64,000 nt of DNA from Cannabis sativa (lineage: Eukaryota; Streptophyta; Magnoliopsida; Rosales; Cannabaceae): contig NW_026870043.1 in assembly GCF_029168945.1 (NCBI RefSeq), positions 6,640,501-6,704,500 on the forward strand. Direction: 5' to 3'. Shown piece by piece: positions 37,785-48,784 of the stretch. How positions within the stretch are numbered: position 1 is the stretch's first letter; the number at the start of each line of letters is the position of its first letter. Made by a program: the position numbers and the translations under genes. The notes beneath the pieces were generated by a model that saw nothing but the letters and a program-made list of their open reading frames with translations, made no database searches and was not told the DNA's origin.

Positions 37785-40700
37785 TGACAGGGTACGGGTT
37801 CGGGTCCACTTTTGGGTTTGGGATTGGGTTCAGGTCCGAGTCAGGGTTCGGGTCCTTGTCAGGGTTTGAGTCCAGGGCTGGGTCCCAAATCTAGACACCG
37901 ACTATAGGTTTTGTCCAAGCCCTTGGTCCAAATCTGGATCCCAATCTCCGGTCCCAGTCTGGTTTCGTTTTTTGTGCCGTGTCACGAACATGGTCCTAGG
38001 TTCAAGTTCGAGAGGGTCGGGTACTATGTCCGGGTCCTAGTTCTGTTTCCCAGGTCACTATCCTGATTCTTGATCTAGGTCCAAGTTATTGTGTGGGTTT
38101 TGGTCCCGGTCTAGGTTCAGGTTTGAGTACTAGTCTTGATTTGGGTTTAGATCTCAGTCTGGGTTTTGATCTTGGTTAGGGTTTGGGTTTAGCTCCTGGT
38201 CCTGGTCCTAAACCTAGTTCGGTTCTAGTTCCATTTGCGATTCTAACTTCGAGTTTGGGTTTCAGTTCGGGTCGGTGTGCGAGTCCTGGTCTGAGTTTGG
38301 GTTCAGGTTTGGATTTCAGACTAAGTCCAGATCAAGCTCCGGGTGTGGGTTCGCATCTTGGGTCTTGGTCTAGGTTGGGTCCGAGCCCCAAGTTCCAATC
38401 CCGATCTGAGTTTGGATTCTGTTCTGGGTCTAAGTCCTTGGTTGTGATCCAGTGCAGGTTCGAGTTTTTGTCTGGGTCCAGGTCTAGCTTTGCGTCTAAT
38501 TCTAGGTGTGGGTTTGAGTTCGGGTTAGAGTCTGTGTCCATGTTTGTGTCCAGGTCTGGACCCCGATCTGGGTCTAGGTTCGGGTCCAGGTCCATGTTCG
38601 GGTCCTGAGTGCGGGTCTAAGTTTGGGTCTTGGTCAGCATCTTGTTACAGATCTAGGTCCAGCATTTCGATCCCAGTCTGGTTCTTGGTCCGAGTCCAAG
38701 TTCGTATCTGGATCCCTATCTATGTCCAACTCTGTGTTGGGGATCGGGTCCCTGATTTAGGTCCAAGTGCAGGTCTCAGTTTCGGTCTGGGTACACGACC
38801 TTGTCTGGGCCCGAGTTCAAGTCTCAGTTTGGGTCTGAGGCTATGTCTGGGTCTGGGTCCGGGTCCAGGTCACGGTCCTTGTCTTGTTCTAGGGTCCTGG
38901 TTCTGGGATCCTTGTTGACATTCTAATTTTTGGTCCCAGGTCTAGGTCTGGGTTCGGGTTTTGTTCTTCGCCTCGGTTCTGGTCCTAGTCTGAGTCCCAG
39001 ATTTAGACACTGACCACTAGTCTGTTCTAGGCACCGTTACCGGAATCCCGAGTCAAGATCTAGATCACTGTCACGGGTCTCGGTCTGGTATTGGTTCAGG
39101 TCCCAGGTCCCATTTCTGAGTTTGGGTTCGGGATCGAGACTGGGGTGCGGTTCTAGGTCCGGACCCTGGTTCTGTGTCCCTAGTGTGGTTCCATGTTTGG
39201 GTCTGAGTTCGGAGTTACGGTTCGGGTCACGAGTCAAGGTTTGTGTTGGGATCGGGTCCGGCTCCCAATTTGGGTCTATTTCTGATTTGGAGTCCGGGTC
39301 CTGGCCCGGTTACGGTTCAGGATCTAGGTCCAATTCCAGTTATGATTCCATGTCCAAGTCCTAGTTCCAGTCCCGGTCAACTTCCGGTTTTGGTTCCAAT
39401 TTTGGGTCACAGGGTACGGGTTCGGGTCCAGTTTTCGGTTTGGGACTGAGTTTAGGTCTGAGTGAGGGTTCGAGTCCTTGTCAGGGTTCAGGTCCAGGGT
39501 TGGGTCCCAAATCCAAACACCGACAACAGGTTTTGTCCAAGCCCTGGGTCAGAATCTTGATCCCAATCTCGGGTCCCAGTGTGGTTCCATTTCTTGTGCT
39601 GGGTCACGAGCTGGCTCCTAGGTTCAAGTTTGGGTTCGGGTCGGGTACTATGTCCCGGTCCTAGTTCTATTTCCCAGGTCCCTATCCTGATTCTAGATCC
39701 AGGTCCCGGTTATTGTGTGGGTTTGGGACTAGGTTCGAGTTTGAGTCTTAGTCTCGGTTCGGGTTTAGGTCTCTGTCTGGGTTTTGATTTGGGTTCGGGT
39801 TTGGGTTTCGGTCTTGGTCCTCGTCCTAGTCCTAGTTCGTGTCTAGTTCCATTTGCCATTCTTAGTTCGAGTTTGGGGCTGAGTTCGGATCGGAGTTCGA
39901 GTCCTGGTCTAAATTTTGGTTCGGGTCCAGATTTCAGTCTAGGTCCAAATCAGGCTACGGGTGTTGGTTCGCGTCCTGGGTGTTTCTCTAGGTTTGGTCT
40001 TAGTCCCGAGTTCCAATCCCGATCTGAGTCTGGATTCAGTTCTGGGTCTAAGTCCTTGGTTCTGATCCTAGTCTGGGTTCGAGTTTGGGTTCGGGTCTGG
40101 GTCTAGCTTTGGGTTTGATTCTAGGTGTGGGTTAGAGTTCTGGTCAAAGTCTGTGTCCTTGTTTGTGTCCAGGTCTGGACCCCGATCTGGGTCTAGGTTC
40201 GAGTCCAGGTCCAAGTTCAGGTCCCGAGTGCGGGTCCAAGTTTGGGTCTTGATAGGATCTCGGTCCAAATCTAGGTCCACCCTTTCGATCCCAGTCTGGG
40301 TCTTATTCCGAGTCATGGTTCGTATCCGGATCCCTATCTAGGTCCAAGTTTGTTTTGTAGATCGGGTCCCAGATTTCGGTCAAAGTGTTGGTCTATGTTC
40401 CGGTCTGGTTACACGACCGTGTCCGGGCCCGAGTTCCAGCCTCAATTGGGGTCTGAGGCATGTCTATGTTCGGTTCCACGTCTGGCTCCGGGTCCTCGTC
40501 ACGGTCTTAGTCTTCTTCTGGGGTCTGGTTCGGCGGTCCCTGGTTCAGGTTCTAATTTTGGGTCCCAGGTCTGATCTGGGTTCAGGTTTGGTTCTTCGCT
40601 TGGGTTCTGGTCCTAGTCTGAGTCCCAAATCTAGACACCGACTACTGGTTTGTTCTAGGCCCCGTTACCCGAATCCCGAGTCAAGATCTGGATCACTGTC

Positions 40701-42032
40701 ACGGCTCTTGGTCTGGTTCTGGTTCAGGTATTAGGTCCCATTTCTGAGTTTGGGTTCGAGATCGAGACTGGGGTGCAGTTCTAGGTCCGGACCCTAGTTC
40801 TGTGTCTTATTATGGTTCCATGTCTGCGTCTGAGTTCATGTTCAGGTTCGGGTCCGGATTTCAGTCTAGGTCCAGATCAGGCTCCGTGTGTGGGTTCGCG
40901 TCCTGGTTCTGTGTCTAGGTTGGGTCCGAGTCCCAAGTTCCAATCCCGATCTGAGTCTGGATTCAGTTCTGGGTCTAATTCCTTGGTTCTAATCCTGGTT
41001 TGGGTTAGAGTTTGGGTCCAGGTCAAGGTCTAACTTTGGGTCTGATTCTAGGTGCTGGTTTGAGTTTGGGTCGGAGTCTGTGTCCGTGTTTGTGTCCGTG
41101 TACGTACCCCCGATCTGGCTCTAGGTAAGGGTCAAGGTCCAAGTTCGGGTCCGAGTGCGGGTCCAAGTTTGTTTCTTCGTCAAGATCTCTGTCAAGATCT
41201 AGGTCCAGCATTTCGATCCGAGTCTTGGTCTTGGTCCATCTCCAGGTTCATATCCGAATCCCTATCTATGTCAAAGTCTGTGTTTGGGATCGTGTCCCAG
41301 ATTTAGGTCCAGGTCCAGGTCTCAGTTCCAGTCTGGGTACACGATCGTGTCCAAGATCGAGTTCCAGTCTCAGTTGGTGTCTGAGGTTATGTCTGTGTTC
41401 GGTTCTACGTCTAAGTCCGGGTCCTGGTCACGGTCCTAGTCTTAATCTAGGGTCCTTGTTCGGCGATTCTTGTTCAGGTTCTAATTTTGGGTCCCAGGTC
41501 TAGGTCTGGGTTTGGGTTTAGTTCTTCGTCTGTGTTCTGGTCCTAGTCTGAGTCCCAGATCTAGACACCGACTACTGGTCTGTTCCAGGCTTGTTACCCG
41601 AATCCCGAGTCAAGATCTGGATCATTGTCACGGGTGTCGGTCTGGTTCTGGTTCAGGTTCTAGGTCCCGTTTCTAAGTTTAGGTTCAAGATCGAGACTGG
41701 GGTGCGGTTCTAGGTCCCGACCCTGGCTTTGTGTCCCTAGTCTAGTTCCATGTTTGGGTCTGAGTTCAGGTTCGGGTTCGGGTCCCGAGTCCAGGTTTGG
41801 GTGGGGATCCGGGTCCTTGTCCTGTTACAGTTCTAGATCTAGGTCCAATTTCATTTATGATTCCAAGTCCAAGTGCTAGGTCCAGTCCCGGTCAACATCC
41901 ACTTTTGGTTCCAATTTTCGGTCACAGGGTACGGGTTCTTGTCCACTTTTGGGTTTGGGATATTGTGTAGGTCCAGGTCCTCGTCAGGGTTCGGGTCCAG
42001 GGCTGGGTCCCAAATCCAGAAACTGACTACGG

Positions 42033-42037
42033 GTTTT
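42033..42037. repeat. Target-site duplication, left
   Basis: GTTTT directly precedes the TGTTGG terminus and matches 52122-52126. Five bases is the usual copia TSD length. Confidence 0.95.
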
Positions 42038-43937
42038 TGTTGGAAATTATTTTACCAGGATCTTAGATCTACTCACAAGTATGTTGTTTAAACACCCTAA
42101 ATATGAACTTTCTAAAACGATAAAATAAACACATATAAAGTTAAGAAAACCTTACATTGATGCAGCGGAATTAATGTCTCCTTCCACTCAGATCTCTAAC
42201 CCTTGATTCCTTTCTGTAGCAGAGTATAATCAAGATCTGAGCCCGAATGTCCTTCTTCTTCAAGTTTGATCCTTCACAGTCTTCCAATCTATGATTGAGT
42301 TACTGCTTGCTGTGTGTGGGCACTTACTCTTTCACTAGGGTCACGAAAAAGATGAAGGAGAAAAGAGAGAGGGTTTCGGCCAAGGTGTAGAAAGTGGGGA
42401 AAGCTCAGTTTTTCTGAAGAGAGAAATTTCTGTCACATTACTAATGAAAGCATGTTATTAGACTGAGCCATCACTTTCTATTTATAGGCAACTACTAGGT
42501 TTAGGTTAGGATTTATTTGGCATTAAAATAATGAAAATATTAATTTGAAAAATCAACTTAAGTGGCCGGCCATGGTGTGTTATTGGGCCTCACTTAATTT
42601 TGCAATTTTATCAAATTTTATCTCTATTTTCTCAAAAATGCCAATTTTCCAATTCTAACCTTTTAAATGCCAAAACTAATTATTTAATAACTAAAATAGA
42701 TTATTAAATAATATTGTCATTTAATTTAATTATTAATTAGACATATAAAGTCCATTAATAAATAAATAAACCTAGAAAACTCTTTTCTTTACAATTTCAC
42801 CCCTGCTTAGTGAAAATTCATAAAATTAGACATAGTCTAACTTTAGAGTTATAATTGATCAATCACGAATCAATTAATGAGTCTTACAAGCAGAATGTTC
42901 TCAACTAGAATGGGGACCATGGATCTATATGCTGAGCTTCCAATAAGTGAACCAAATTTACCAAGTAAATTCCTACTTATTAATTCTTCGTTGAATCCAC
43001 TCTTAGAACTTAGAATTGCACTCTCAGACTTATATAGAGCATATTGTATGTTCCACGATATCAATATACTATCTCATTTAACCATTGTTATAATCTTATT
43101 GTGATTTAAAGATCCTCTATATAGATGATCTACATCGAGATGAGATTTCTTTACCGTTCTCACCCCTCAATGTATTTTGCCCCTTAAAACACTTAGCTAC
43201 CTGTAAATGGTGTTTAGTGATCTAATAATTAGTCAGTTAAACAAGAGCTCATCCATTTAATTCTATTTGCTAAGCTCGAAGCGAATCATCACTTGACTTC
43301 TATACACCAGTAGAAGCTATAGATTCCATATTTATGTTCAGCACTCCCACTCAATCATACTATCATGTTCCCAAAATATACGTATCACCCTGACCCAAAA
43401 GTAGGCTTAACTAATAAATCTAAGAACATGAATAGCACTCCTGAGTTGAGCCTAAGCATATTAGGATTTAGATTCTTTTTAATCTTAAGATCAACTACTG
43501 ATATTGACTTGGAAAGATATGTATAATGGTATGTTTGTAATATCTTAACTTAGTTGCAATATCGGTCCAGTCCAATGTATACTCCATACATTCGAAACTA
43601 GTATACTTTACTATTGTCCTGGAAAGAACATAACACTTACTCCAAGTGTAAGTACACATCATCGCTGATTATCACATTAGTGTTAATCCAATAACACTGA
43701 TGAAACAGGGACCAAAACTTTTGATTCATATGATCACAATCACATTCCACTGTGTTGACGATACTGTAATTGTGAATAAACATATGATCTGGATTTAACT
43801 GATTTGTGTGTATGAATGTAATAAACATATTAAACCATTAGCATGTAAAATTCATGCAAACATCAATCACTTCAAATTTCTTATATTGATAACTAATCAG
43901 ATTGTAAAGAGTTTTATTTAGGGCATAAAACCCAACA
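42038..43937 (-). repeat. 3' LTR of the complete element
   Basis: A 1900-bp LTR from TGTTGGAAATT to AAAACCCAACA. It lies next to the polypurine tract, so it is the 3' LTR in element orientation. It carries the same minus-strand TATAAATA box as its partner (complement of 42479-42486). Small open frames at 42870-43104 occur in both LTRs and lie in the U3 region; they are not convincing genes. Confidence 0.95.
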
Positions 43938-43952
43938 AACTCCCACTTGCAC
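43938..43952 (-). promoter_or_regulatory. Polypurine tract
   Basis: Read on the minus strand this is GTGCAAGTGGGAGTT, immediately upstream of the TGTTGG start of the 3' LTR. Polypurine tracts in this position prime plus-strand DNA synthesis in LTR retroelements. The same motif sits at the same place in the older element at 24082. Confidence 0.85.
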
Positions 43953-45683
43953 TAATATAAAACAAACTGCGCAAATAGGTCAATCTGATGTCTTGATCTT
44001 CAGATCAAGTGTAGTATATTTGAATCCACCCAAACTTCTGGAAACTAGTTCATAAATACACTTATGAAACATCCTTTACTATATGCTTTACTCATCAAGG
44101 GATACTGAAATCTTTACTGTTTTAAAAGTACATCTGAATTAACAAAAGACATATCTCTCATATTTTAAAATATGTAATTGAGATAATACAGTGTAGACTT
44201 TTCTTCAGTGATATAACTTTCTGGTATTTCGAATAGACCAAGTTATAATTCTTCTCTGGTAGAGCTTGAATTATTATACAATAATTCCTCCACCCCGAAA
44301 GTAAGCACCATCTCATAGAATTTCGAAATTAGATGGTGAGATACAAGCATAACTGATACACAGTTCCTTAATATCTGACATATAGATCACTTTCATAAAT
44401 CTTTCTTGAATATCTTCTAATGTTCCCTTTTTGATTACATCTCAGATAGCTCCCACTCAATAGCAGATGTCTGGTTAAAAAATACTTTTAACCTCTGATT
44501 GTTTAGAGAGTTACCTAGTTGTGACTTTTGTGTTAGTCTGAAACTTTAAGTTAAGACTAAGTCATCAACATAGCACACTAGTATTTGGAGTGAAAAATAC
44601 ATGCCAGAGATAAAGTAATCAAAATTAAGATACCATCAAATTTTTATGAGGATTAAGAATTCTAGGTTCTAGTCATTCGAATGGACTGAACTAGATTTCT
44701 TTATCTTATTCTCATAATTCTGATAACCTATTCCTATCCATGTGAATGGTTAGATTTGCTTTTCAGTAGTGTTCTTAAGTACCTATCACAATGATCAACC
44801 TAATGAAGATGGGTACAGAATTTTAAAAATTCTCCCACTCAATTAAGGTAATGTGAAACTTTAACAAAGAACTTTCAAAGGTATCAAACTTTTACTTACA
44901 ACAGTAAAATCGAAATGGAACATACAATCAAGATCAAGAATTTATATTGACAATAGCTGACTCATTATATTACTTCTATGTTTAAACAAGATATGTGTTA
45001 CATAGGGAATTGTGGAATGGACTCCACCCCTAAGAATATACATATAGGGTACTATGGATAACCTCCACCCCTAAGTATATAGAGATTATGATCCACCCCT
45101 AAAGGTTGTAAAGATCATGATTCTCTTAGTGTGATAGAGTTTATGTGGTGTTGAATACTATCCAGAGTTCATTAGATATAAAAGATCGTTGAACTGCATA
45201 GTTTTCTTAACTTTTCTCCACCCCTATCAGATCATAAGATCCTTTTATTAAACAAATTCTTAATAATTGTATGAGAATTAACAATTATTAATAAACATAG
45301 AAATAGTTTCTAGTGTTTATATAATATAACTCTATGAAGAGTTGTAAATATTATAGAATTTGCATCAATAATAAAAACACTTACACATACAATCATACAA
45401 ATATAATGTGGTAATAATTGATGAAGATAAATTAAACGAAGCTCAATCTCATTAATTGCAATAGGGAATTTCGAAAAAAAAAACTTTATTAATATTTTAA
45501 AAAAAATGTATTGCAACAATATGAGAGAAACAGGGATAAATATCCCTAACTAAAATTTGAAATCCAAATTGTTTTTATACTAAAACAATTAATTCAAAAA
45601 ATTGAAGAGCTTCATCTTCATCTGGACGATTTCACCCTTGGTCCAGCTTTCGATCCAACTCAATTGAGTTCAAGTAGCTTGGC
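43953..45683 (-). mobile_element. Non-coding 3' internal region of the element
   Basis: About 1.7 kb lies between gag and the polypurine tract with no long open frame. It contains at least four copies of a polypurine motif (minus-strand TTAGGGGTGGA or close) at 45021-45225. Relatives of the GAGTGGGAG part of the polypurine tract occur near 44448 and 44829. A possible reverse-transcriptase relic lies at 44561-44572. Parts resemble 24082-24892, so the region is conserved in the family although it does not code. Confidence 0.7.
44561..44572 (-). pseudogene. Possible reverse-transcriptase YVDD relic
   Basis: On the minus strand these 12 bases read Tyr-Val-Asp-Asp, flanked by Val-Cys before and Leu-Val-Leu-Thr then a stop after. 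YVDD is the catalytic core of copia reverse transcriptases and is normally set in hydrophobic residues. No other RT motif could be aligned around it, so this may be the last trace of a decayed pol or a chance match. Confidence 0.3.
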
Positions 45684-45785
45684 CTATAAGAAGAAGAAAA
45701 AACAAATAAACAAAGTTAGTCCAGAATCATAAATCCAATTGGATAATAATTCACTAAAACTCTTAAAGTTTATAAATGGAAATAC
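45684..45785 (-). other. Candidate spliceosomal intron downstream of gag
   Basis: On the minus strand a plausible plant intron of 102 nt can be read. The donor is AAG followed by GTATTT, there is a CTAAC branch-point-like sequence, and a long T/C-rich tract ends TTCTTATAG before GCC. The donor lies about 34 nt after the gag stop, close enough that the stop would not be expected to be treated as premature by exon-junction-dependent decay. Prediction only. Confidence 0.4.
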
Positions 45786-45819
45786 CTTGTTTCTTTGCAA
45801 GAAGTTTAGGACACTGGGG

Positions 45820-46623
45820 TTACCAATGACCTTTCTCATTGCAGTAGAAACACTTTCCTTTAAGTGTAGCATCACCAGAAGGAGCAGCCTTTTTCATGGC
45901 TTTTGTTCGCTTCTTGGTGTTCTTCCACTTCTTCTTCGATTTGGGCTTTGAAGCAGAGGCAACATTTGCTTCAGGTTTTATCGTCCCATTACCATTACCA
46001 GGATTATGAGGTTTACTCCCTTTCTTCTTGGGTCCTCCAATCAAATTTTCATAAGTTTGAAGGTCATTGACTAATTCATGAAAGTCAATTTCCTTCTTAT
46101 TCATGACATAATTTGATGTATATGGTAGAAAAGCTGGAGTCAGGCTATTCAAGATAAGACTAACTTGAGTAGCATTGTCCATTTCAGCACCATGATCCTG
46201 GGCTTCTTGGAAATAACTGGACATGAGGAGAACATGGTCACGCACGTTTTGATGAGGTTCCATCCGTGCATTAATGTACTTCTTAGTCGCGTCAAAGCGT
46301 GACTGAAGTGATGCCTTACCGAATAGCTCATTCAACTTCGTCATAACTTCAGCAGCCTTCTCGGTTTTAGAAAACCGAGTTTTGAGGGTGTTAACCATGC
46401 TAGAAAGCATAAAGTATAGAGCTTTGTCATTTGCTTTCTGCCAACGCTCATACTTTTCTTTCACAGCTTTGGAAGCATTATCCCCAGGCACTTCAAGTGA
46501 CGGCTCAGTTAAAACAAACAAGGCACTTTCTCCTATGAGAGCAATATTAATGTTCTCATTCCATTTATTAAAGTTAGATCCATTCAGCTTGTTTTCAGTC
46601 AACAGTGATAACATGGGATTCAT
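45820..46623 (-). CDS. gag: Copia-type Gag protein, truncated in the zinc knuckle
   Basis: A 267-residue protein starting at ATG 46623. Residues about 5-200 look like the copia-type gag fold of the UBN2/Retrotran_gag_2 class: an N-terminal LTENKLNGSNFNKW motif, a W-Q-K-A-N-D helix near residue 70, and a long helical middle with LNELFGKASLQSRF and an LNSLTPAF motif. A Lys-rich basic linker follows at about 200-250. The C-terminus starts a CCHC zinc knuckle (C258, C261, H266), but TAA (45820-45822) follows W267, before the expected fourth ligand. In the same frame a Cys codon sits at the correct spacing after the stop, so the stop is a lesion in a once complete knuckle. Gag forms the virus-like particle and the knuckle binds genomic RNA; this copy's RNA binding may be impaired. 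No pol frame follows. Confidence 0.92.
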   Translation of the reverse strand: MNPMLSLLTENKLNGSNFNKWNENINIALIGESALFVLTEPSLEVPGDNASKAVKEKYERWQKANDKALYFMLSSMVNTLKTRFSKTEKAAEVMTKLNELFGKASLQSRFDATKKYINARMEPHQNVRDHVLLMSSYFQEAQDHGAEMDNATQVSLILNSLTPAFLPYTSNYVMNKKEIDFHELVNDLQTYENLIGGPKKKGSKPHNPGNGNGTIKPEANVASASKPKSKKKWKNTKKRTKAMKKAAPSGDATLKGKCFYCNEKGHW

Positions 46624-46799
46624 TTTGATAATGCAGGATACTACAAAATAATAGAAATCAACAAATAGAAATTAATAATGGTTTAACGCACAAAATCAAT
46701 TCAGAAATTATAAGCACATAGCAAGTAGGAATGATATGAGAAAATACTTAAAAATTCAATCCTAAATAATTTCCAAGGTTTTCAACAAACTGATATCAG

Positions 46800-46822
46800 T
46801 GTCCCGTTTAGGCGAGAGTCAA
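46800..46822. repeat. Leader direct repeat, copy 1
   Basis: A 23-bp sequence starting TGTCCCGTTTAGGCGAGAG is identical to 46913-46935. The match extends to 28 bp with one mismatch. It is GC-rich within AT-rich DNA and lies about 180 nt upstream of the gag ATG in element sense. Confidence 0.9.
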
Positions 46823-46912
46823 AGCTACCATCTATTGAATAGAGTTGTCAGCTCATCTAAAATGTTAAATATTCTAGCAACCTTTTATTCGATCAAGATT
46901 GGAATCCAGCGT

Positions 46913-46935
46913 TGTCCCGTTTAGGCGAGAGTCAA
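46913..46935. repeat. Leader direct repeat, copy 2
   Basis: Second copy of the 23-bp leader repeat, 113 bp from the first. Both copies have the same orientation. Confidence 0.9.
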
Positions 46936-46996
46936 GGCTATTCTATCTCATGAGCTTCTACCATTGTTTCGCAATTTGCAAGTCAAATATGGTCGC

Positions 46997-47009
46997 CACC
47001 ATTAGGGTG
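46997..47009. other. Leader hairpin 1 (ATTAG loop)
   Basis: CACC-ATTAG-GGTG forms a 4-bp stem with a 5-base loop. The loop is identical to that of hairpin 2 at 47083 but the stem differs. Confidence 0.6.
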
Positions 47010-47082
47010 ATCTATACCATATAAAACACTTACAAACCACTTATCATGCGAGATTAAACGGTGCGAAATTGCTAATGAACGT

Positions 47083-47099
47083 TCCTCCATTAGGGAGGA
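47083..47099. other. Leader hairpin 2 (ATTAG loop)
   Basis: TCCTCC-ATTAG-GGAGGA forms a perfect 6-bp stem around the same 5-base loop as hairpin 1. In element sense the loop reads CTAAT. Confidence 0.65.
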
Positions 47100-48692
47100 T
47101 TACTCACTAAAACAAACGCGGTGTAAAACCCACAATGGAGATCGAATATCTTAATAATAATAAAGCTCATTATTTAAAATGTATTTTCTTTATTATTCTA
47201 ATAAATAAATCTCATTAAATTCTAAATTAAGAATTAAAATTCAAAAATAAAATTAAGAATTTAATATAATATTTATAAAATTATACTTAGATGGTGATTG
47301 AAATAAAATTAATTATTTCCATCTTAGTAATAATCTTAAATATAAATATTAAGGAAATTAATTTAAGTTGAATTAAATAAATAATTAGCAACTTAAAAAT
47401 TTCCTTTGAGAATATATTTATTGGGTTCGAAAATTTAAAGTATATAAAAATACAATTTTCGAAAATAATAAAATTAGAAAAGAAATACTTCAAGCAAAAA
47501 ATATCACCTATCTAGATTTTCTTTTGACTAGTTAATCCAATTTCTAATAATATATATATTTTTACATTCATTTATTTAAATTAATCAATTAAATGAAAAA
47601 ATCATTGATTGTAGTTGGTCCAAGAATTAATTAAAATAAATAATTAATTTACAACTCAATCTATTTTTCAAAATAAAAAATTCGAAAATATTGCATAATT
47701 AAAATGCAAATTTCGAAATTGATTAATAAAATAAAAATATATATATTTTGAAAATTATTTAAATTTAAGTTGATAAATTAAATTTCAACCTAAAAATAAT
47801 TTTTTATTTAATTAAGTGTCATGAAAAATCAATAAATATTTAAATATCATGATGAAAATCAACTTAGATATTTAGATTCTTCAAGTTAATTAAATGTATT
47901 AAATTCAAGAAATAATAATTAAGTGTAGAGAAGGCTTAATTATTAATTTCTATTTAATACTAGGAAATAAAATTGTACCAAAATTAATTATTTAAATAAT
48001 TAATTTCACAAAGTATAATTTTCCTATTTAAATATTAGAAATAATAAGTAGTCTAGAAATTACTATCTAGAAAATATCTTATTTGACTAAGTATCTTTTC
48101 AAAATTTGAAAAATATCTAATTTAAGTTATATAGAAAAAATCTAAAACTTAAATAATTTCAAATTTAGATTTAATTAAATATCAAAAATTAAGTTGTAAC
48201 CACTTAATTTGAAGATATCTTTTTAAGTTAATATTCGAAAAGATATTAACCTAAAAAATATCTAAAATATTCCATTTTAAGTTAATATTTGAAAAGATAT
48301 TAACTTAAAAAATATCTTAAGAATCTTTAATAACTAATACCTAGGATTCCTCAACTTGATTTAAAATTTAAATCAAATATTCAAATTTAAGTTAGATAAA
48401 AAAAATCAGTTGTTACAACTAATTTATAACTTAAATAGGAATATTTAATTAAATAAGCTCCAGAAAGAATCTTAGTTAGTTAAAATTCTATATTTAATTA
48501 AATACAAGAAAAATACAAATAGTTTGTCTAGAATTAATATCTAAACTAAAAGTGTTTTTCTTAAAATTAACTTTAAAATATTAAAATGAAAATAAATTTC
48601 ATATATTTTAAAAGTTAATTATGTTGCTAATTCAATTTTATTAGGTCAAACTAATATAATTAACCTAGTACAGTTATTCAAATCAAGCAAAT

Positions 48693-48784
48693 GGGCCTTC
48701 ACAATTGGGGTAGTTCATGTGAGGGGGTGCTGGGTTCAGTATGTCGTACCCACTTCTATGGCTCCCAACTCTCACACAAGGCCC
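48693..48784. other. Nested stem structure in the leader
   Basis: Three nested inverted repeats occur in 92 bp: GGGCCTT (48693-48699) with AAGGCCC (48778-48784), TGTGAG (48718-48723) with CTCACA (48771-48776), and TGGGT (48731-48735) with ACCCA (48748-48752). The island is GC-rich compared with the A/T-rich leader around it. Confidence 0.5.

Larger units (their letters stand above)
24893..42037 (+). repeat. Hexamer satellite array, segment 4
   Basis: The longest uninterrupted satellite block (17 kb). Full HOR units lie at 26717-28273, 28274-29920, 36172-37784 and 37785-39406. Blocks beginning near 24905 and 30642 share the rare variant GGGAGCGAGACTGGGG and resemble each other over more than 1.5 kb, a larger periodicity of about 5.7 kb. 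A 668-bp local duplication lies at 32620-33806. Patches at 27899-28035, 34316-34345 and 35541-35830 have CTG and CAG replaced by CG-containing triplets. The block ends exactly at the retrotransposon. Confidence 0.93.

Noticed and set aside
42870..43104. Overlapping 64-75 codon frames in the LTR, also at 51054-51288
   Set aside because: Duplicated only because they lie in both LTRs; they overlap on opposite strands in U3 and have no family resemblance.
46382..46651. 89-codon + strand frame opposite gag
   Set aside because: Antisense shadow of the gag coding sequence.
47287..47493. 68-codon Ile/Phe-rich minus-strand frame in the leader
   Set aside because: Composition matches the surrounding A/T-rich DNA, and there is no start context or homologous feature.
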